A stretch of 64,000 bases of DNA from Axinella damicornis (lineage: Eukaryota > Porifera > Demospongiae > Axinellida > Axinellidae). The notes below the pieces were generated by a model. That model ran no database searches and had not been told where the DNA came from. It saw only the letters and a program-made list of their open reading frames with translations. Of this stretch, positions 47,249 through 57,762 are shown piece by piece; the stretch's first letter is position 1; every line of letters starts with the position of its first letter. Both the position numbers and the translations under genes were made by a program. Location of the stretch: the NCBI GenBank assembly GCA_963931865.1, contig OZ007505.1:8801415-8865414 (forward strand), written 5' to 3'.

Positions 47249-48779
47249 CCTAAACACGGACTCTGCTGGCCTTCCGTCTTTGGGAAACCAGTACTTTGCC
47301 TTTGGAGGTAGCCTCCCTGAGCTCTCCCTCACCTCTCTCACCCGCCTCCTCCCAAACTCCTCCGCAAATGAATCCTCCATGTCCTCCTGTCCCAGCCTCT
47401 TCACCCTCTTCCACTCTCCACTGTACGTCTACCCAAGCCAGCAACACCTCACCACACCCTTCATCAATGCAAACGGCTCCATCAGTTTCGGAAGCTTCCT
47501 CTCCAGCGGCACTAGCCTCTGCAGCATGCAGAAGAGCAGCCCCTCTTCGGACGACGCGAGTAGCCACACCACCAGTGGCAGTACCATGGATATCACCGGC
47601 AGTGAGAATAAGGTGGACGAGAGCCCAGGGGCATATGGACGGTCCCCGCTGCACAGTATCACCACGTCCTCCCACTCACAGGAAGGGATGAAGCCGCCAT
47701 TATATTCACCAATGCCGATTGCAGCCCCACTGCTTGGAACAGCTGGAGCACATCAGGTCTTCACAGCGCTGCCCACTTTCAGCGCATTGACGCGCAGCAT
47801 TGACCCTACTCCCACCCACTCCCAGTCCGTCACCAACTCAGCTAACACAACTCTGACCCCCCTCTTCTCCACACCGACCACCACTCAGGTTGCCGCTACC
47901 AATCTGAACACCCTCGCCTGCGTTGCCACGGCACAACAGCAGCGGACAATTGCCTCCGAGGTGCAGCCCACAATCTCCTCCACCCCCTCTCTCAGTCCAC
48001 TGTGCCATTCAAGGGCAGACAGCAAAGAGGGCATACTGTTAATGGGCAGACAACCCTCAGAGCTGTACTTGAGGGGGCAGAACCATGCACAAATGGTCGC
48101 ACAAGGAACCTCCACTGTGAATGGGATCAAACTCGAAAATGATCCTTGTCTCAGTAGTGCTACTGCAAACAGAAGTTCTGATCTACATGCAGTGTTGTCG
48201 TCAGAGCATGTGCAACGTACCCTCGTGAAGAAGGAGAAAGAGAGGCCATACAAGTGCGACCACCCGGGCTGTGGACGATCGTTCTCCTTCCCGGCCCATC
48301 TGAGGTCTCACATCCAGCAAATACACATCTCTTACAGACCCTGCAAGTGTGACTTTCCAGGTTGTGGAAAGCGGTTCTACACACCGCAACACCTCAATGT
48401 CCACCGGAGAGTTCACACAGGAGAAAGACCATTTGTCTGCCCGTACGTAGATTGCAGTAAGGCCTTCACAACAGCTGGCAACCTGAAGAACCACATAAGA
48501 ACTCACACAGGAGAGCGGCCATATCCCTGCAAATTTGAAGGATGCACAAAACGGTTTGCGGAGATGTCCAGTCTCAAGAAGCATGAACTGACGCACACTG
48601 GTGAAAAGCCGTACAAGTGTCGGGTTTGTGGGAAGGCATTCTCCCAGGCCGGTAGCAGGAACACTCACGAACGTAAGCACAGCAGAACTGAGGACGAGGA
48701 GAGTGCCGAGAGTGGGAAAATGTCACGGAGGTATAGAATAAAGAGAATACCTTCAAAACAAGAGGAGTTGTCACCATAG
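35271..48779 (+). CDS. ZNF410: ZNF410-like five-finger C2H2 transcription factor (gene span)
   Basis: Two exons (35271-36187 and 47246-48779) join in phase to give an 816-residue protein. Residues 1 to about 640 are Ser/Thr/Pro-rich. Residues about 641-784 hold five C2H2 fingers: four of CX4C type and a last CX2C finger. Finger text includes [37 protein letters not shown] and [18 protein letters not shown]. Human ZNF410 also has exactly five fingers, with [20 protein letters not shown] and FSQSGSRNVHMRKH at the same positions, so I call orthology. In mammals ZNF410 is a nuclear activator of CHD4. The N-terminus here is much longer than the human one. An optional middle exon is possible (36973-37143). 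The start is the double ATG at 35271/35274. Confidence 0.88.
36973..37143 (+). CDS. Candidate cassette exon of the ZNF410-like gene
   Basis: A 171-base open stretch starts after TTGCTGGCAG and ends at TTAAG|GTGGCG. It has the same phase (2) at both ends as the exon 1 / last exon junction, so it could be included or skipped without a frameshift. It encodes a Ser/Thr/Pro-rich segment (VTASPPPSS, then ICSPSLPPP) like the flanking exons. The donor is the terminus of a TTAA-flanked transposon, which is odd. It is unproven. Confidence 0.3.
37143..37542. mobile_element. 400-bp TTAA-flanked element (GGTGGCGGGCAAG ends)
   Basis: TTAA at 37139-37142 and 37543-37546 flanks 13-bp inverted repeats GGTGGCGGGCAAG / CTTGCCCGCCACC. 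It is the same target type as 14629-15055 but a different family. Confidence 0.85.
39300..39840. mobile_element. Probable TAGCCTC-type element with dispersed interior
   Basis: GGCCCCATCCGCCCGAGAAA near 39325 pairs with CTTTCTTTCTCGGGCGGGCG near 39800, ending GGCCTGGGTATGAGGCTA. The interior recurs inverted at 21265-21560 and, diverged, at 44200-44440. Confidence 0.65.
40810..41075. repeat. SINE-like dispersed repeat, copy 1 of 4
   Basis: It starts at GTGCACAGCAGGGGTAACA, runs through a CTGTCTGTCTGTC block, and ends near TTTCTAACATTACTGCC. Related copies are 43728-43993, 2211-2430 and 16370-16560. No RNA polymerase III boxes were recognised with confidence. Confidence 0.75.
41514..42079. mobile_element. 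TAGTCTCG element (566 bp)
   Basis: The ends are TAGTCTCGTGCCCAG and CTGGGAACGAGACTA. The flanks CACAGCTGA and CACAGCTGG match at 8 of 9 positions. Confidence 0.88.
42282..42681. mobile_element. 400-bp TAGCCTCG MITE, perfect 9-bp TSD
   Basis: The flank GTTGCAGTG occurs at 42273-42281 and 42682-42690. It has the same length and the same inner sequence as 12994-13393. Confidence 0.95.
42917..43260. mobile_element. Fold-back element with TTATTCCGCAAAAA ends
   Basis: The arms 42917-43026 and about 43120-43260 pair (GCATCCTTGATTTGAAGTAC against its diverged complement, TACATTCTATGTACTTCA in both). The 201-codon minus-strand open frame at 43033-43638 runs through the right arm and is therefore doubtful as a gene. 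Confidence 0.82.
43728..43993. repeat. SINE-like dispersed repeat, copy 2 of 4
   Basis: It shares GCGCATGCGCAGCAG, TTTGTCTGTCAGTCTGTCCA, GAAGGCTTATTTC and ACTCACAGACCAGAGATC-like blocks with 40810-41075. Confidence 0.75.
44708..44792. repeat. Tandem duplication of about 43 bp
   Basis: ACATATCTATCTCCCAAGCT plus GAGAATTACCAGCTGTC occurs twice in tandem. Confidence 0.92.
45424..45502. repeat. Tandem duplication of about 36 bp
   Basis: CTCTAGGGTTTACTCAAACA plus AGGTCTTTGCC is duplicated. It creates the repeated peptide in the 145-codon frame at 45301-45738, which I do not call a gene. Confidence 0.92.
46970..47244. repeat. (CA)n tract at the ZNF410-like acceptor
   Basis: About 275 bases of CA repeat with CG, TA and TG interruptions end in the acceptor AG at 47244-47245. 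An internal block (ACATGCACACACACACATAC region) is itself duplicated. Confidence 0.97.
47246..48779 (+). CDS. ZNF410: ZNF410-like last exon with five C2H2 fingers
   Basis: The acceptor is the final AG of a roughly 275-base (CA)n tract (CACACAG|A). The one-base start completes the Gly codon split at the end of exon 1. Fingers run from the Cys codon at 48255 to the His codon at 48678. The stop TAG is at 48777-48779, followed by a 32-bp partial duplication of the stop region (GAGGAGTTGTCACCATAG twice). Confidence 0.92.
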
Positions 48780-49992
48780 TAATGTATTTAGAGGAGTTGT
48801 CACCATAGCAACATTAGTTTATATATACTTTGTACTCCCTGTGCCCCATGTCCTTGGTTTTATTTTTTCATAGCAGTTTATTTCACCCTCCCAACGCCCC
48901 TACCTACGTCTCTGTTGGCTAATTTCATTTATGTCCATCAAGTGGCAAATACAAAAAAACTTCATCAGCTGTTTTCAGTTCACCCTTCCCTCCATTGTGT
49001 CTATTGTCCGTTCATGTTTCTCTCTTTTCATGTTGCACTAAGCCTTTGTATTGCCGTCCATTCTGCAAGGATTGGCAGCAATTTTATCGTTCACTCCTCT
49101 TGAATTTCTGGTGTAATGTTCATTGTTCTCCAAATCTTTTTACCTCACCCTCAATGGCAATTTTTTGTATGCAAACATTAGAATTTGAGTCCGTTATGTA
49201 TTGTGATAACTGCAAGGTTACCATGGTATCATAGACGTACTGTCAGACATGCAATTATTCATTGCAGCTAGGTTCTGTACAGACACGGTGCACATGCAGG
49301 GTTAGCCTCGTTCCCATGCAGGCCTCTCACCCCTGCCTTTGTCGCTTGCAGCACTACTCTTCTAACCTCGTTCCCAGGCTCTCATAATTATAGCAAACAG
49401 CTGCATGCATGGGTGGGGGCTGGGAATGAGCCTAACCAAGAGTTCATAACTATTAGAGAGTCCTCATGTAATGCATCTGGATCTTGAAGCAGTAGTGGTT
49501 GCTGCTCTCATGCACCCTAAAGCAGTCTAGATGATATAGCCCCTCTCAATCCACCTGGCCAATTGCATATACATGATTGTGCAGAATCCTCTCCCATCCC
49601 GGCACCTACTGCTCAACCTACAGTGGACTAATAAGAATATATGTTGTGGATAAATAATTATGTGAACAACTTGGATTTGGTATTTTGGTGTCACTTACGC
49701 ATGCATGATACCGGTACATCTCATTAGTGTGGGCCTCGTTCCCAGGCCTCATCCTGGAAACGAGGTTAGACTCACACACTTCCCAAATTACAGCAAAATG
49801 CACGTCCTTGGGGCCTATTATGGAGAGATTAATGTAAAATCCCAGAGTGGAAAAATAATAATTGTCTAAATCTCATCTGTTTCCACTTGTACTGCAGCAA
49901 GTAGGTCGCATACAAATAAATCCTCCACTTTAATTTGTACCGTTACATATATCCCACCTTGACCATGCCTCATACACAGGCTTTTTCTCCTC

Positions 49993-50043
49993 TAGCCTCG
50001 TTCCCAGGCTCTCTCTCCCAGAGAGAGCCTGGGGACAAGGCTA
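49993..50043. mobile_element. 51-bp TAGCCTCG MITE
   Basis: TAGCCTCGTTCCCAGGCTCT pairs with AGAGCCTGGGGACAAGGCTA. The flanks share TTTCTCC. Confidence 0.8.
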
Positions 50044-50199
50044 TATTTCTCCCCATACTCTTGCCGGTGTTTCCTCACATATTAGATGTAATGTTACATG
50101 TTGGGGGATGGTAGTGTCGTTCCCAGGCCCCACCCCAGTATGTCACTTGCAGTAGCTAAGCCAGTTGCAAAAGCTGGGGTGAGGCCTGGGAATGAGGGA

Positions 50200-50201
<2 letters not shown>

Positions 50202-50270
<69 letters not shown>

Positions 50271-50320
50271 GAAGTTCAGCCCCCCCTCCCCCCCCAACAC
50301 ACACACACACACACACACAC
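50202..50320. repeat. Compound (GT)n(G)n ... (C)n(AC)n repeat
   Basis: (GT)15 followed by about 36 G, then CACGAAGTTCAG, C-rich text and (AC)n. It is nearly self-complementary. Confidence 0.95.
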
Positions 50321-50819
50321 TTTTGTGTGCCTCCCATGATCCTAGACCTTAGGAGAAATGTTTCACCGGCTTGATGCACTCCTGAACTAATACAACAATC
50401 CTCAAAACTGATATCATGTATGCAGATGAAAATCACCCATTAGGTAATGCTTGTGGGCACTCCATTCACCACAACTCTCTGGGTCTGGTCACACACTTAC
50501 CACACACACACTACTAGTCTTATTCCCAGACCTTTCGTTCAGTGCGTATATCGCTTCCAGTATAATGCGCCATGCATGATACTGATCCGCACTGCGGTTG
50601 GTTGGGTCTGGGACCGAAAGTAGCACACTACAACACACATACATAGCCTTGTTCCCAGGCCTATCCCAGCTTTCAGTACGGTTAAGCGGGAGAGGGCCTG
50701 GTACATTCATACCAAGCGTTGAAAGTGTAGGTTGAACAACACACTGAAATTTTTGCCATTTTACGATTGCATCATGCTCATGTGAGGAAATGTACCTGGC
50801 CCTTCCGTACTGCAAGCGT

Positions 50820-50956
<137 letters not shown>

Positions 50957-51250
50957 ATGAGGCATGGTGTGAAGCCCTCAGTCACAACAATGAGAGCAGA
51001 TCAGCAAATCTAGAAGACCAAAACTGCAGACTGAGTAGAACAATAGACTCAGAAGGTGTTTACTGTTGCATTCCTCAGAAGAATCTGCTCCAGGATTGTT
51101 GCACACCAACAGGTACTGCGGCTGTATCGGCTGTACGATAACATACAAGTATGTAAATCACTCAGTCATGTATGCCATCCTATGCTATGGGCCAATGTGA
51201 CCACGTACCCTTTGTTCTATTCCTCCTCCCCCCGCGCCTTTCCACTCCAG

Positions 51251-51410
51251 TATGCAGGCTGCATGACCTGTCAACACAGAGTACCAGGGTGCGGAAAAGG
51301 AACACCACCGAGGCTGACTACATTTGGGAGCAGAGAGAGAAGCTGGAACAAGAGCTTCATACACCGTCAGACCTGGAGAATTATATCAGGGGAGGACCCA
51401 TGACTTGCTC
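51251..51410 (+). CDS. Candidate exon, unknown coiled-coil protein
   Basis: A strong pyrimidine tract and TCCACTCCAG precede an open frame reading LHDLSTQSTRVRKRN, then TEADYIWEQREKLEQELHTP and SDLENYI: charged, helical and protein-like. A possible donor is not evident before the stop at 51452. About 100 bases upstream another frame contains VAHQQVLRLYRLYDN followed by CAA|GTATGT, but its phase does not fit. Family unknown; it could be part of a small plus-strand gene or chance. Confidence 0.3.
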
Positions 51411-51784
51411 ACTTAATTGCAGCTGCATATTTCACCATCAATTATTGTTGTAATGGGTAGTTCCTGGTAAATGTGATAATTTCAAATGAGAGAGGAGTAA
51501 CAAGACAGATGAACGAGATGTATGGAAGAGTAGATAGATGAGCACTGTTATTTTGGGGAGGAGTGTTGAGAGTGTGGAGGGAGAGTAGGGAGTGTCGAGT
51601 GTGGAGGGAGGAGTGTCGAGAGTGTGGAAATGGGAACTAACCCAAATGAGTGTGCCATGGAGGAAGTGGTGGCAGAGGTGGAAGGAGCTGGTACTTTTTA
51701 ATGCAGGGAACCAACGGAAAAATGGTCTGGGAAGGAGACTATAGAAACCCCTATATCTCCTTCAACTGTCGTCCTTACCTTTTA

Positions 51785-51859
51785 CTAAGCCTCGTACTGA
51801 GCAAGCTGCTTGAACTCTGCATACTGATGTATCACATCCTGAAGCTCTGACCTCCACTC
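51785..51859 (-). CDS. Candidate terminal exon (possibly of the acyltransferase)
   Basis: After TAACCCAAACAG the frame reads EWRSELQDVIHQYAEFKQLA then QYEA and a stop. It begins in phase 0, matching the end of acyltransferase exon E at 57687. If used, the arrestin gene would be nested in a 5.8-kb intron. AGPAT3/4 proteins normally have a further membrane segment, which this would lack. Weak. Confidence 0.25.
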   Translation of the reverse strand, partial: EWRSELQDVIHQYAEFKQLAQYEA

Positions 51860-52023
51860 CTGTTTGGGTTAAAGAGAAACTACACTTGCACTGTTATCTA
51901 CCCTCACTTTACAGACCTACGCGACCTTTGAACCGGAGGGGGCGCGCGCAACCGGAAGCGGGTTTAAATACTGAATTTGTAGCAAGTTTTGGCGGGAAGT
52001 CGGGATGGCACACTCGTTTAGCA

Positions 52024-52087
52024 TAGTCTCGCGGGCCAGCCTCTCGCCACACCCACTACGGGTGTGAGAGTCTGGCCCGCGAGACTA
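52024..52087. mobile_element. 64-bp TAGTCTCG MITE, perfect 9-bp TSD
   Basis: TAGTCTCGCGGGCCAG pairs with CTGGCCCGCGAGACTA. CGTTTAGCA flanks both sides (52015-52023 and 52088-52096). Confidence 0.94.
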
Positions 52088-52767
52088 CGTTTAGCAGCCT
52101 GGGGTCTGAGTGTTCGCCTCCTCAATAACCGAGTACGAGGTCGGGCCACTCCGTACACACCGGTTCTCGGCTCCCTTCCTAGCAGCCCGATTACGCCGGT
52201 TCCCATCTGACCACCAATAACAGTGTAACTTGTATAGTGAGGATTGATTCTTGTTCAAATTGAAAAACAAGATAGCCCTCCCAACCTGTCTTCTCGCAAG
52301 GTTCTTCCAGCTTGGCTAAACACCCTTTCAGCTGGTGCTGCAGTTGCTGGCACAGCAGGGAACGTGCTTGCCTAGCATTGCAAAGTACAATAATACACTG
52401 CAGTCACCTCATGCAAAAAGAGTGATTCAGTGTACAACAGTGAAGGGCATACAATGGAAATGAAGCTCGTGGAATAAGTATTAATTTGGATATAAGTACA
52501 CAAACAAACGGAAGTAGGTGAATGGATATAACTACCTTTAGCATGTTTGTATTGAGGACAGTTACACAAAGGAATGACAAAGGAAAGGTATACTGATGTA
52601 TAGAGTAGTAAAAAATAGTTAATAGGGAATAGCTACATTACGAAACAAAAAAGAAAATAAAGTTTAATAGATAAAATGGTAATGCAGGCGATAGTTAGAG
52701 TACAAAATAAGAAATTAATTAACCTCATGCATTTGAATGCAGATACAATAATTACCAACCGCACTAC

Positions 52768-52826
52768 ACTGTTTTTCAACCACACTACACTGTTTTTCAA
52801 CCACACTACACTGTTTTTCAACTGTC
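52768..52826. repeat. 21-bp tandem repeat x3
   Basis: CCACACTACACTGTTTTTCAA is repeated about three times with slight variation in the first unit. Confidence 0.9.
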
Positions 52827-52829
52827 ATT

Positions 52830-53984
52830 GACAATCTAAAGGCAATATTGTAGTAGTAGTTTGCATTTTAGAACGTGTGTAGCAGCTCTACTGACAAGGC
52901 CTAACTGTGAGGATACGACGTGAGCAGGTCTTTGAGGATTATGATTCTAGTTGTGCATGCATGCACAGCTAGAATCATATTCCTCCTACCGTTTAGGAGC
53001 CATTATTGAACTTTGGGAATCAATCCATGCATATCACAATGAGAAGGCTGTTTGGTCACTGCGTGCAAGAGATAGTAGCTCGTTGAGGGAGACTCTCAAT
53101 CCACTGCTGAAAATGCAATGCACTTCATGATATTCCTGCAGAACTCGTGATGCTGGTTCTAGTAACACAGCTGTGATCAGTGTTGCCATGGTAACATAAA
53201 TGAATACAGGTCTATTGACACCGCCCAGGAGCATTGGCTGTTTGGCTATGAGTTGTAGCGGTTTGCTGTATAGTAGTACAGTGCTATTAGCAGCATAGAG
53301 TGACTAACGAAGCTTGGAGTCAGAATTGAACTGAACTTGTGGGTCAACTAACTAAAGCTAGACAGACGAAAAGAAGCGTGGAGCCAGGGGTCTCTGAGAC
53401 CCAAGACCTTGTTCATTTCTCTTGTGACGTGCTGTAGGTATAACTCATTGAAAGGAAAGTTTGTACATGCAAATATGCACCCCTGGACACATTTCCCTAG
53501 TTTTCAGCTAGCTAATACTTTGTGCTACTGCCACGACCAGATAGCACAATTGCCATGGCAACAATAACTGACAGTGGTCAACTGATAAACCGCAAATTGG
53601 TAGCTACATGTTACAGAAATGCTACCAGTGAACTGCACGTCTTGTAATGTTTCGGATTACATACAAAATGTTAGCTAGGAATGAAGCTGCACTTGTAACA
53701 TTCCTGTGGCTCGCTAAATAGCTATATATAGTCACAATTGCAGCTGCACTTCTAACATTCTCCTATATTAGCTATGATTGTTATGTGGTCAAGTGCACAT
53801 TGTTCAGTATTGAAGCTGCAACTGAGAAAACCTATAGTTGGGCTAAATAAACCCTTCAGTTCTTGCAGAGTATGCAGTGTAAGTAGGGCATATTTCCAGG
53901 TGCTCCCTTTCTCGTGGATGCGACGACAAGATTAGTGCAAGATTGCAGCTGTTGAGATTACTGCATGGTGTGGGCTCACTCGCC
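52830..53984. other. Region upstream of the arrestin gene
   Basis: No gene is supported. It holds a palindrome around 52950 (GATTCTAGTTGTGCATGCAT), a minus-strand hydrophobic frame near 53110-53210 (VFIYVTMATLITAVLLEPAS) that might be an exon but has no partner, and a TATATATA-like motif at 53722 about 260 bases before the arrestin ATG. Confidence 0.45.
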
Positions 53985-55127
53985 ATGGGTGTTCAGATGG
54001 TGAAAGATTTCAAGGTTGTGTTGAATGCTCCTCCCCAAGGGGTATTCTTCTCTGGCTCAGAGGTGTCTGGGATATTGGTGGTTGAAGTAGACGAACCTAA
54101 ACACTTCAAAAACATTCAAGTTACCCTTGTCGGGAGAGCCCATGTCTCTTGGTCAGAGAGAGATTTGTATACATGGAGCAACCATATGCGCACATACTCT
54201 TCCAATGAGAGTTACATCAACTTAAGGGCCATTGTGAAGGAGCAGGTGCCTACTCAGGAACTTCATGCTGGTGTACACAGCTTTCCATTTAGATTTCATC
54301 TCCCAACAGGTACATTGCCTTCATCCTTTCTGGGATCAAGTGGATGGATACGGTACTATGTGGAGGGAAGGATTGGCACTGGTACGCGGAAAGTTGATCA
54401 TACAGTAAAAGCACCCATTACAGTGGTTGAGGTTGTGGACATAAATGTCTCCCCACTCCAAACTCCACTTCGTGCAGAGAAGCAAAAGACCCTCTGCTGC
54501 CTCACGTGTGCATCAGCGCCAATTACCCTCACTGTTGAACTTCCCCGCCATGGTTTCTGTTATGGAGAAATTATCCCCCTGAAGGTGATGCTAAAGAATG
54601 GCAGCAGCCGACAGCTAAGACTGAGAGCGCAACTGCTCCAAGTAATTGTCTACACAGCAGAAAGACACAACAAACGTGAGGAGAAATCAGTTTGTACTGT
54701 TGCAAGCGGCCAGCTGGAGCCAAGGACTACCAGTGCATGGAACCCTGAGGAGCTTTTTGTACCTGGTCAGATTCAAACCACGCTCAGGTCTTGTGGGATC
54801 ATCAGTATCAAGTATTTTATAAAGGTGTCTACGATTGTCCCTTGGGGACTGAACTTAACAGTTGACATTGCTGTCACAATTGGCAATGAATCCACGCACA
54901 GCTCTACAATTGCATCAAATCCTGTCCCCATGATGGTACAACCCCAATTAGCCTCCCTCCAGCATACATCTTCTGCCTATCCCACACACCCCCCATCCCA
55001 TGATCAGTCTCCCCAGTTTGGACTCCCCGAACCTGGGTCCTCAACAGTTGGGAGGGGTGACTACCAGAGTGCCCTACCCCCGTCCTATGAGGAAGTTGTT
55101 GCCAATCCTAATAAATATCGAGACTAG
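53985..55127 (+). CDS. Alpha-arrestin (arrestin domain-containing protein), single exon
   Basis: A 380-residue intronless frame starts at ATG 53985 (GCCATGG context) and ends at TAG 55125-55127. Residues about 7-150 form an arrestin N domain (VKDFKVVLNAPPQGVFFSGS, GRAHVSWSE, FPFRFHLP.GTLPSSF, IRYYVEGRI). Residues about 175-320 form an arrestin C domain (ITLTVELPRHGFCYGEIIPL, CGIISIKYFIKVS). The Pro/Ser-rich tail ends with LPPSYEEV, a PPxY motif at 365-368 that in ARRDC proteins recruits NEDD4-type ubiquitin ligases to membrane cargo. Human ARRDC2-4 have two PPxY motifs and I see only one. A near-cognate TTG 14 codons upstream is open but less likely as start. An AATAAA lies inside the last codons (55108). 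Which ARRDC paralogue group it belongs to is not clear. Confidence 0.93.
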   Translation: MGVQMVKDFKVVLNAPPQGVFFSGSEVSGILVVEVDEPKHFKNIQVTLVGRAHVSWSERDLYTWSNHMRTYSSNESYINLRAIVKEQVPTQELHAGVHSFPFRFHLPTGTLPSSFLGSSGWIRYYVEGRIGTGTRKVDHTVKAPITVVEVVDINVSPLQTPLRAEKQKTLCCLTCASAPITLTVELPRHGFCYGEIIPLKVMLKNGSSRQLRLRAQLLQVIVYTAERHNKREEKSVCTVASGQLEPRTTSAWNPEELFVPGQIQTTLRSCGIISIKYFIKVSTIVPWGLNLTVDIAVTIGNESTHSSTIASNPVPMMVQPQLASLQHTSSAYPTHPPSHDQSPQFGLPEPGSSTVGRGDYQSALPPSYEEVVANPNKYRD

Positions 55128-55698
55128 ATACATGTAATTTAGGTTCTGTGCTGATGAAATGCAATAGCTCCACTGTACAGACGTCACAAAACCTACATAG
55201 TTTTTCACTCTAAAATTCAACATTCACTGCATAAAGTTACCAATACTGAAGCATGATTGTGTAAGTTTGTACATTCTATTGACTTGTTGCGCATTATTTG
55301 TAGCATGCAACAATAATCGTGAAGTAAGGGGGAGGGCGCCGAACAAGGCCGAAGCCCTACAGCTGGTCATGCATTACAGTATTGCATCTCAGTCAAAGAT
55401 CTTTTGGCAGATCTTTGACTACTCCTACCTACTTATGAACTTATGACAGCTGAAGAAAACTATTGCTGAACACACTCAACTGCACACTTGGCTTGACTAA
55501 GTAACTGGTGAAACAAGATGTGATGCCGCTTGCTCTTCCACTGTTGACAGCTGAAGAAAACTATTGTTGAACACACTCAACTGCATATACACACACACTC
55601 GGAAGATTGAGATTGTCAGTTTATCTTCTTTTTGTTCAAAGCAGTAGGGTTAGAACGTGCATATTTGATCATTGCTAGCATCATTAGTGCATTTCCTG

Positions 55699-55703
55699 TG
55701 TGT

Positions 55704-55734
<31 letters not shown>

Positions 55735-55751
55735 GGGGGGGGGGGTATGTG

Positions 55752-55806
<55 letters not shown>
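55699..55806. repeat. Compound (GT)n(G)28 TAT (GT)n repeat
   Basis: A GT run, 28 or so G, then a second GT run. Confidence 0.95.
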
Positions 55807-55851
55807 ACATGTGAGTGATATGGGAGCAGGGGAGATGTTAAAATGTTCTAT

Positions 55852-56081
55852 GGCAATTGGATCTTGGACACAGACAGTATAGTTTGCAAGAAATTTTATT
55901 TTGCAACGTTTCGATCACCGTCTTGTCATCTTCAAGAGAATGGCATATGTACATGTAGGTGCTACATGTACATAGTATGCCATTCTCTTAGTATGCCTGA
56001 AGAAGATCAAAAGACGGTGATCGAAACATTGCAAAATAAAATTTCTTGCAAACTACCATCTATGTCCGAGATCCAATTGCC
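55852..56081. mobile_element. 230-bp fold-back with CGAAAC..TTGCAAAATAAA arms
   Basis: GGCAATTGGATCTTGGACAC pairs with GTCCGAGATCCAATTGCC. CAAGAAATTTTATTTTGCAA and CGATCACCGTCTT pair with their complements. CGAAAC(A/G)TTGCAAAATAAA text recalls the 3' regions of some Penelope-like and related retroelements, but that is only a resemblance. Confidence 0.85.
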
Positions 56082-57149
56082 GTAGAGCACAGTAACATGA
56101 CTCTAAAGGTGTTAAAATGGTTACGACTAGAGTTCACATCCATTGTTATGGTAAGACACTTTTCTAATGCAATGCTAATGACGACTTGTTTGCCGTACTC
56201 GAGGTCCAACGAACGAATTGGCAGAGGTCCTTCTGTACGGCTGTGCAGGTAATCTTAGCAGCAATAGCGCCCGAGCTCCCACGCGCTCTTGCAACAATTT
56301 CTAATTATGCGTCACATTTAGCGATTTTTCTGAAACATATTTTCTAATCTTGCGTTGTCTGGGAAAATAATCATCATTTTGGTGACGCAAATTTAGAGCG
56401 CTTACGGCACCATAGTCTCTCGAAAATACGCCCACCCCCCTTTTTCGCGACAAGTTGTTGCAAAGGCTCACTTATTACTCAAAAGCACGCCCACCCAATT
56501 AGCTTGAACAGGAAAGCGCTTGATTAGCTCCGGAAGAAGTGCTGTCAAAGAGGAGGGACTAAGAAATGAAGGATGGCTATTATGGTACTAATTCCAATGG
56601 CATAATCAGCTGTGTACTGAGTGCATGACATGAGACCATGCATTGCAAGTTTGTGTCTTCATGTGTGCAATCGCCTAGCGTAGCACTAGCAGCGCACCAC
56701 GGATTTCTCAAAAGAAACATCAATTGGCAAGTCCTGAAGATGGTCTGTGCGCTCCACGTCTTGCTTGCTGTTCCTGCAGCTACTCACACGAAGAGATTGT
56801 TCCTGCTCACTAAGAAACTCCGGGAATAATAGCAGTAAATGCCTTGGTAGAATGACTTGCAGTGTGGCACTCGTTGATTACGCATCCTGTCTTGGGTGGG
56901 CCTACTTTTGAAATGGGTGGGTCTACTTTTAGAGCGAGGTTCTCGAAATTACGCCCACCCCACCACTTTGAGCAGCCACTAAAGTTCATTGCCCATGGGC
57001 GTATTTTCGAGAGACTACGGTAGTATGCTGAAAATCTGAGCACATGAACTGTGCACACATGCATGAATTAGCAAGCTCATGTCCACTTAATGTACGAAAG
57101 AGCCTGGGTATTAGGCTACTCATGAATCATCACATACACCACATGCGTC

Positions 57150-57200
57150 ACCCCCCCCCCCCCCCCCCCCCCACACACACACACATACACACACACATAC
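57150..57200. repeat. (C)22(AC)n compound repeat
   Basis: A C-homopolymer passes directly into AC repeats. Confidence 0.95.
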
Positions 57201-57414
57201 CTAACAACCCTCCTGTCACCATAACTCCAAGTGCTGCCCAGGAGAGTGTAACCATGAAGAAAGACATTGGAACAATGGAGATTAGGAAAGTCCAAAACAA
57301 AGAATTGAGCCGTAGCCCCCATATCATTCGAGAGGAGGGATGAAAGGGGTGGGGTTGGGTGGGGAAGGCACCGTGTGTTAGAAAGTGTTCATAAGCTTCA
57401 TCCTGGAAATGTGT

Positions 57415-57528
<114 letters not shown>

Positions 57529-57686
57529 ATGCGTAAGATTGAGAGAGATTATGGCTAATACTGGCCCTCAGTCTCAGGGTTACAATCCAGAATAGAGATT
57601 CTTTGGTACCAACTAAGATCAGCCTATACCTTAAATTTCTGATCAGTCACAGTATCATAACCACAGTATAATCATAACCGCTGTAC

Positions 57687-57762
57687 CTTGTACTCATACA
57701 GCCGGTAACAGTAGGTGCTAAGTTCTTCCTGAGTGGCTGGTACATCATCCATTGGAATTCGT
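57687..57762 (-). CDS. Acyltransferase exon E, last exon seen with confidence
   Basis: The exon encodes RRIPMDDVPATQEELSTYCY and RLYEYK, like human RRIPLEDIP ... LHKLYQEK. Acceptor CCTTATAG, donor TACAAG|GTACAG, phase 0. Confidence 0.92.
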
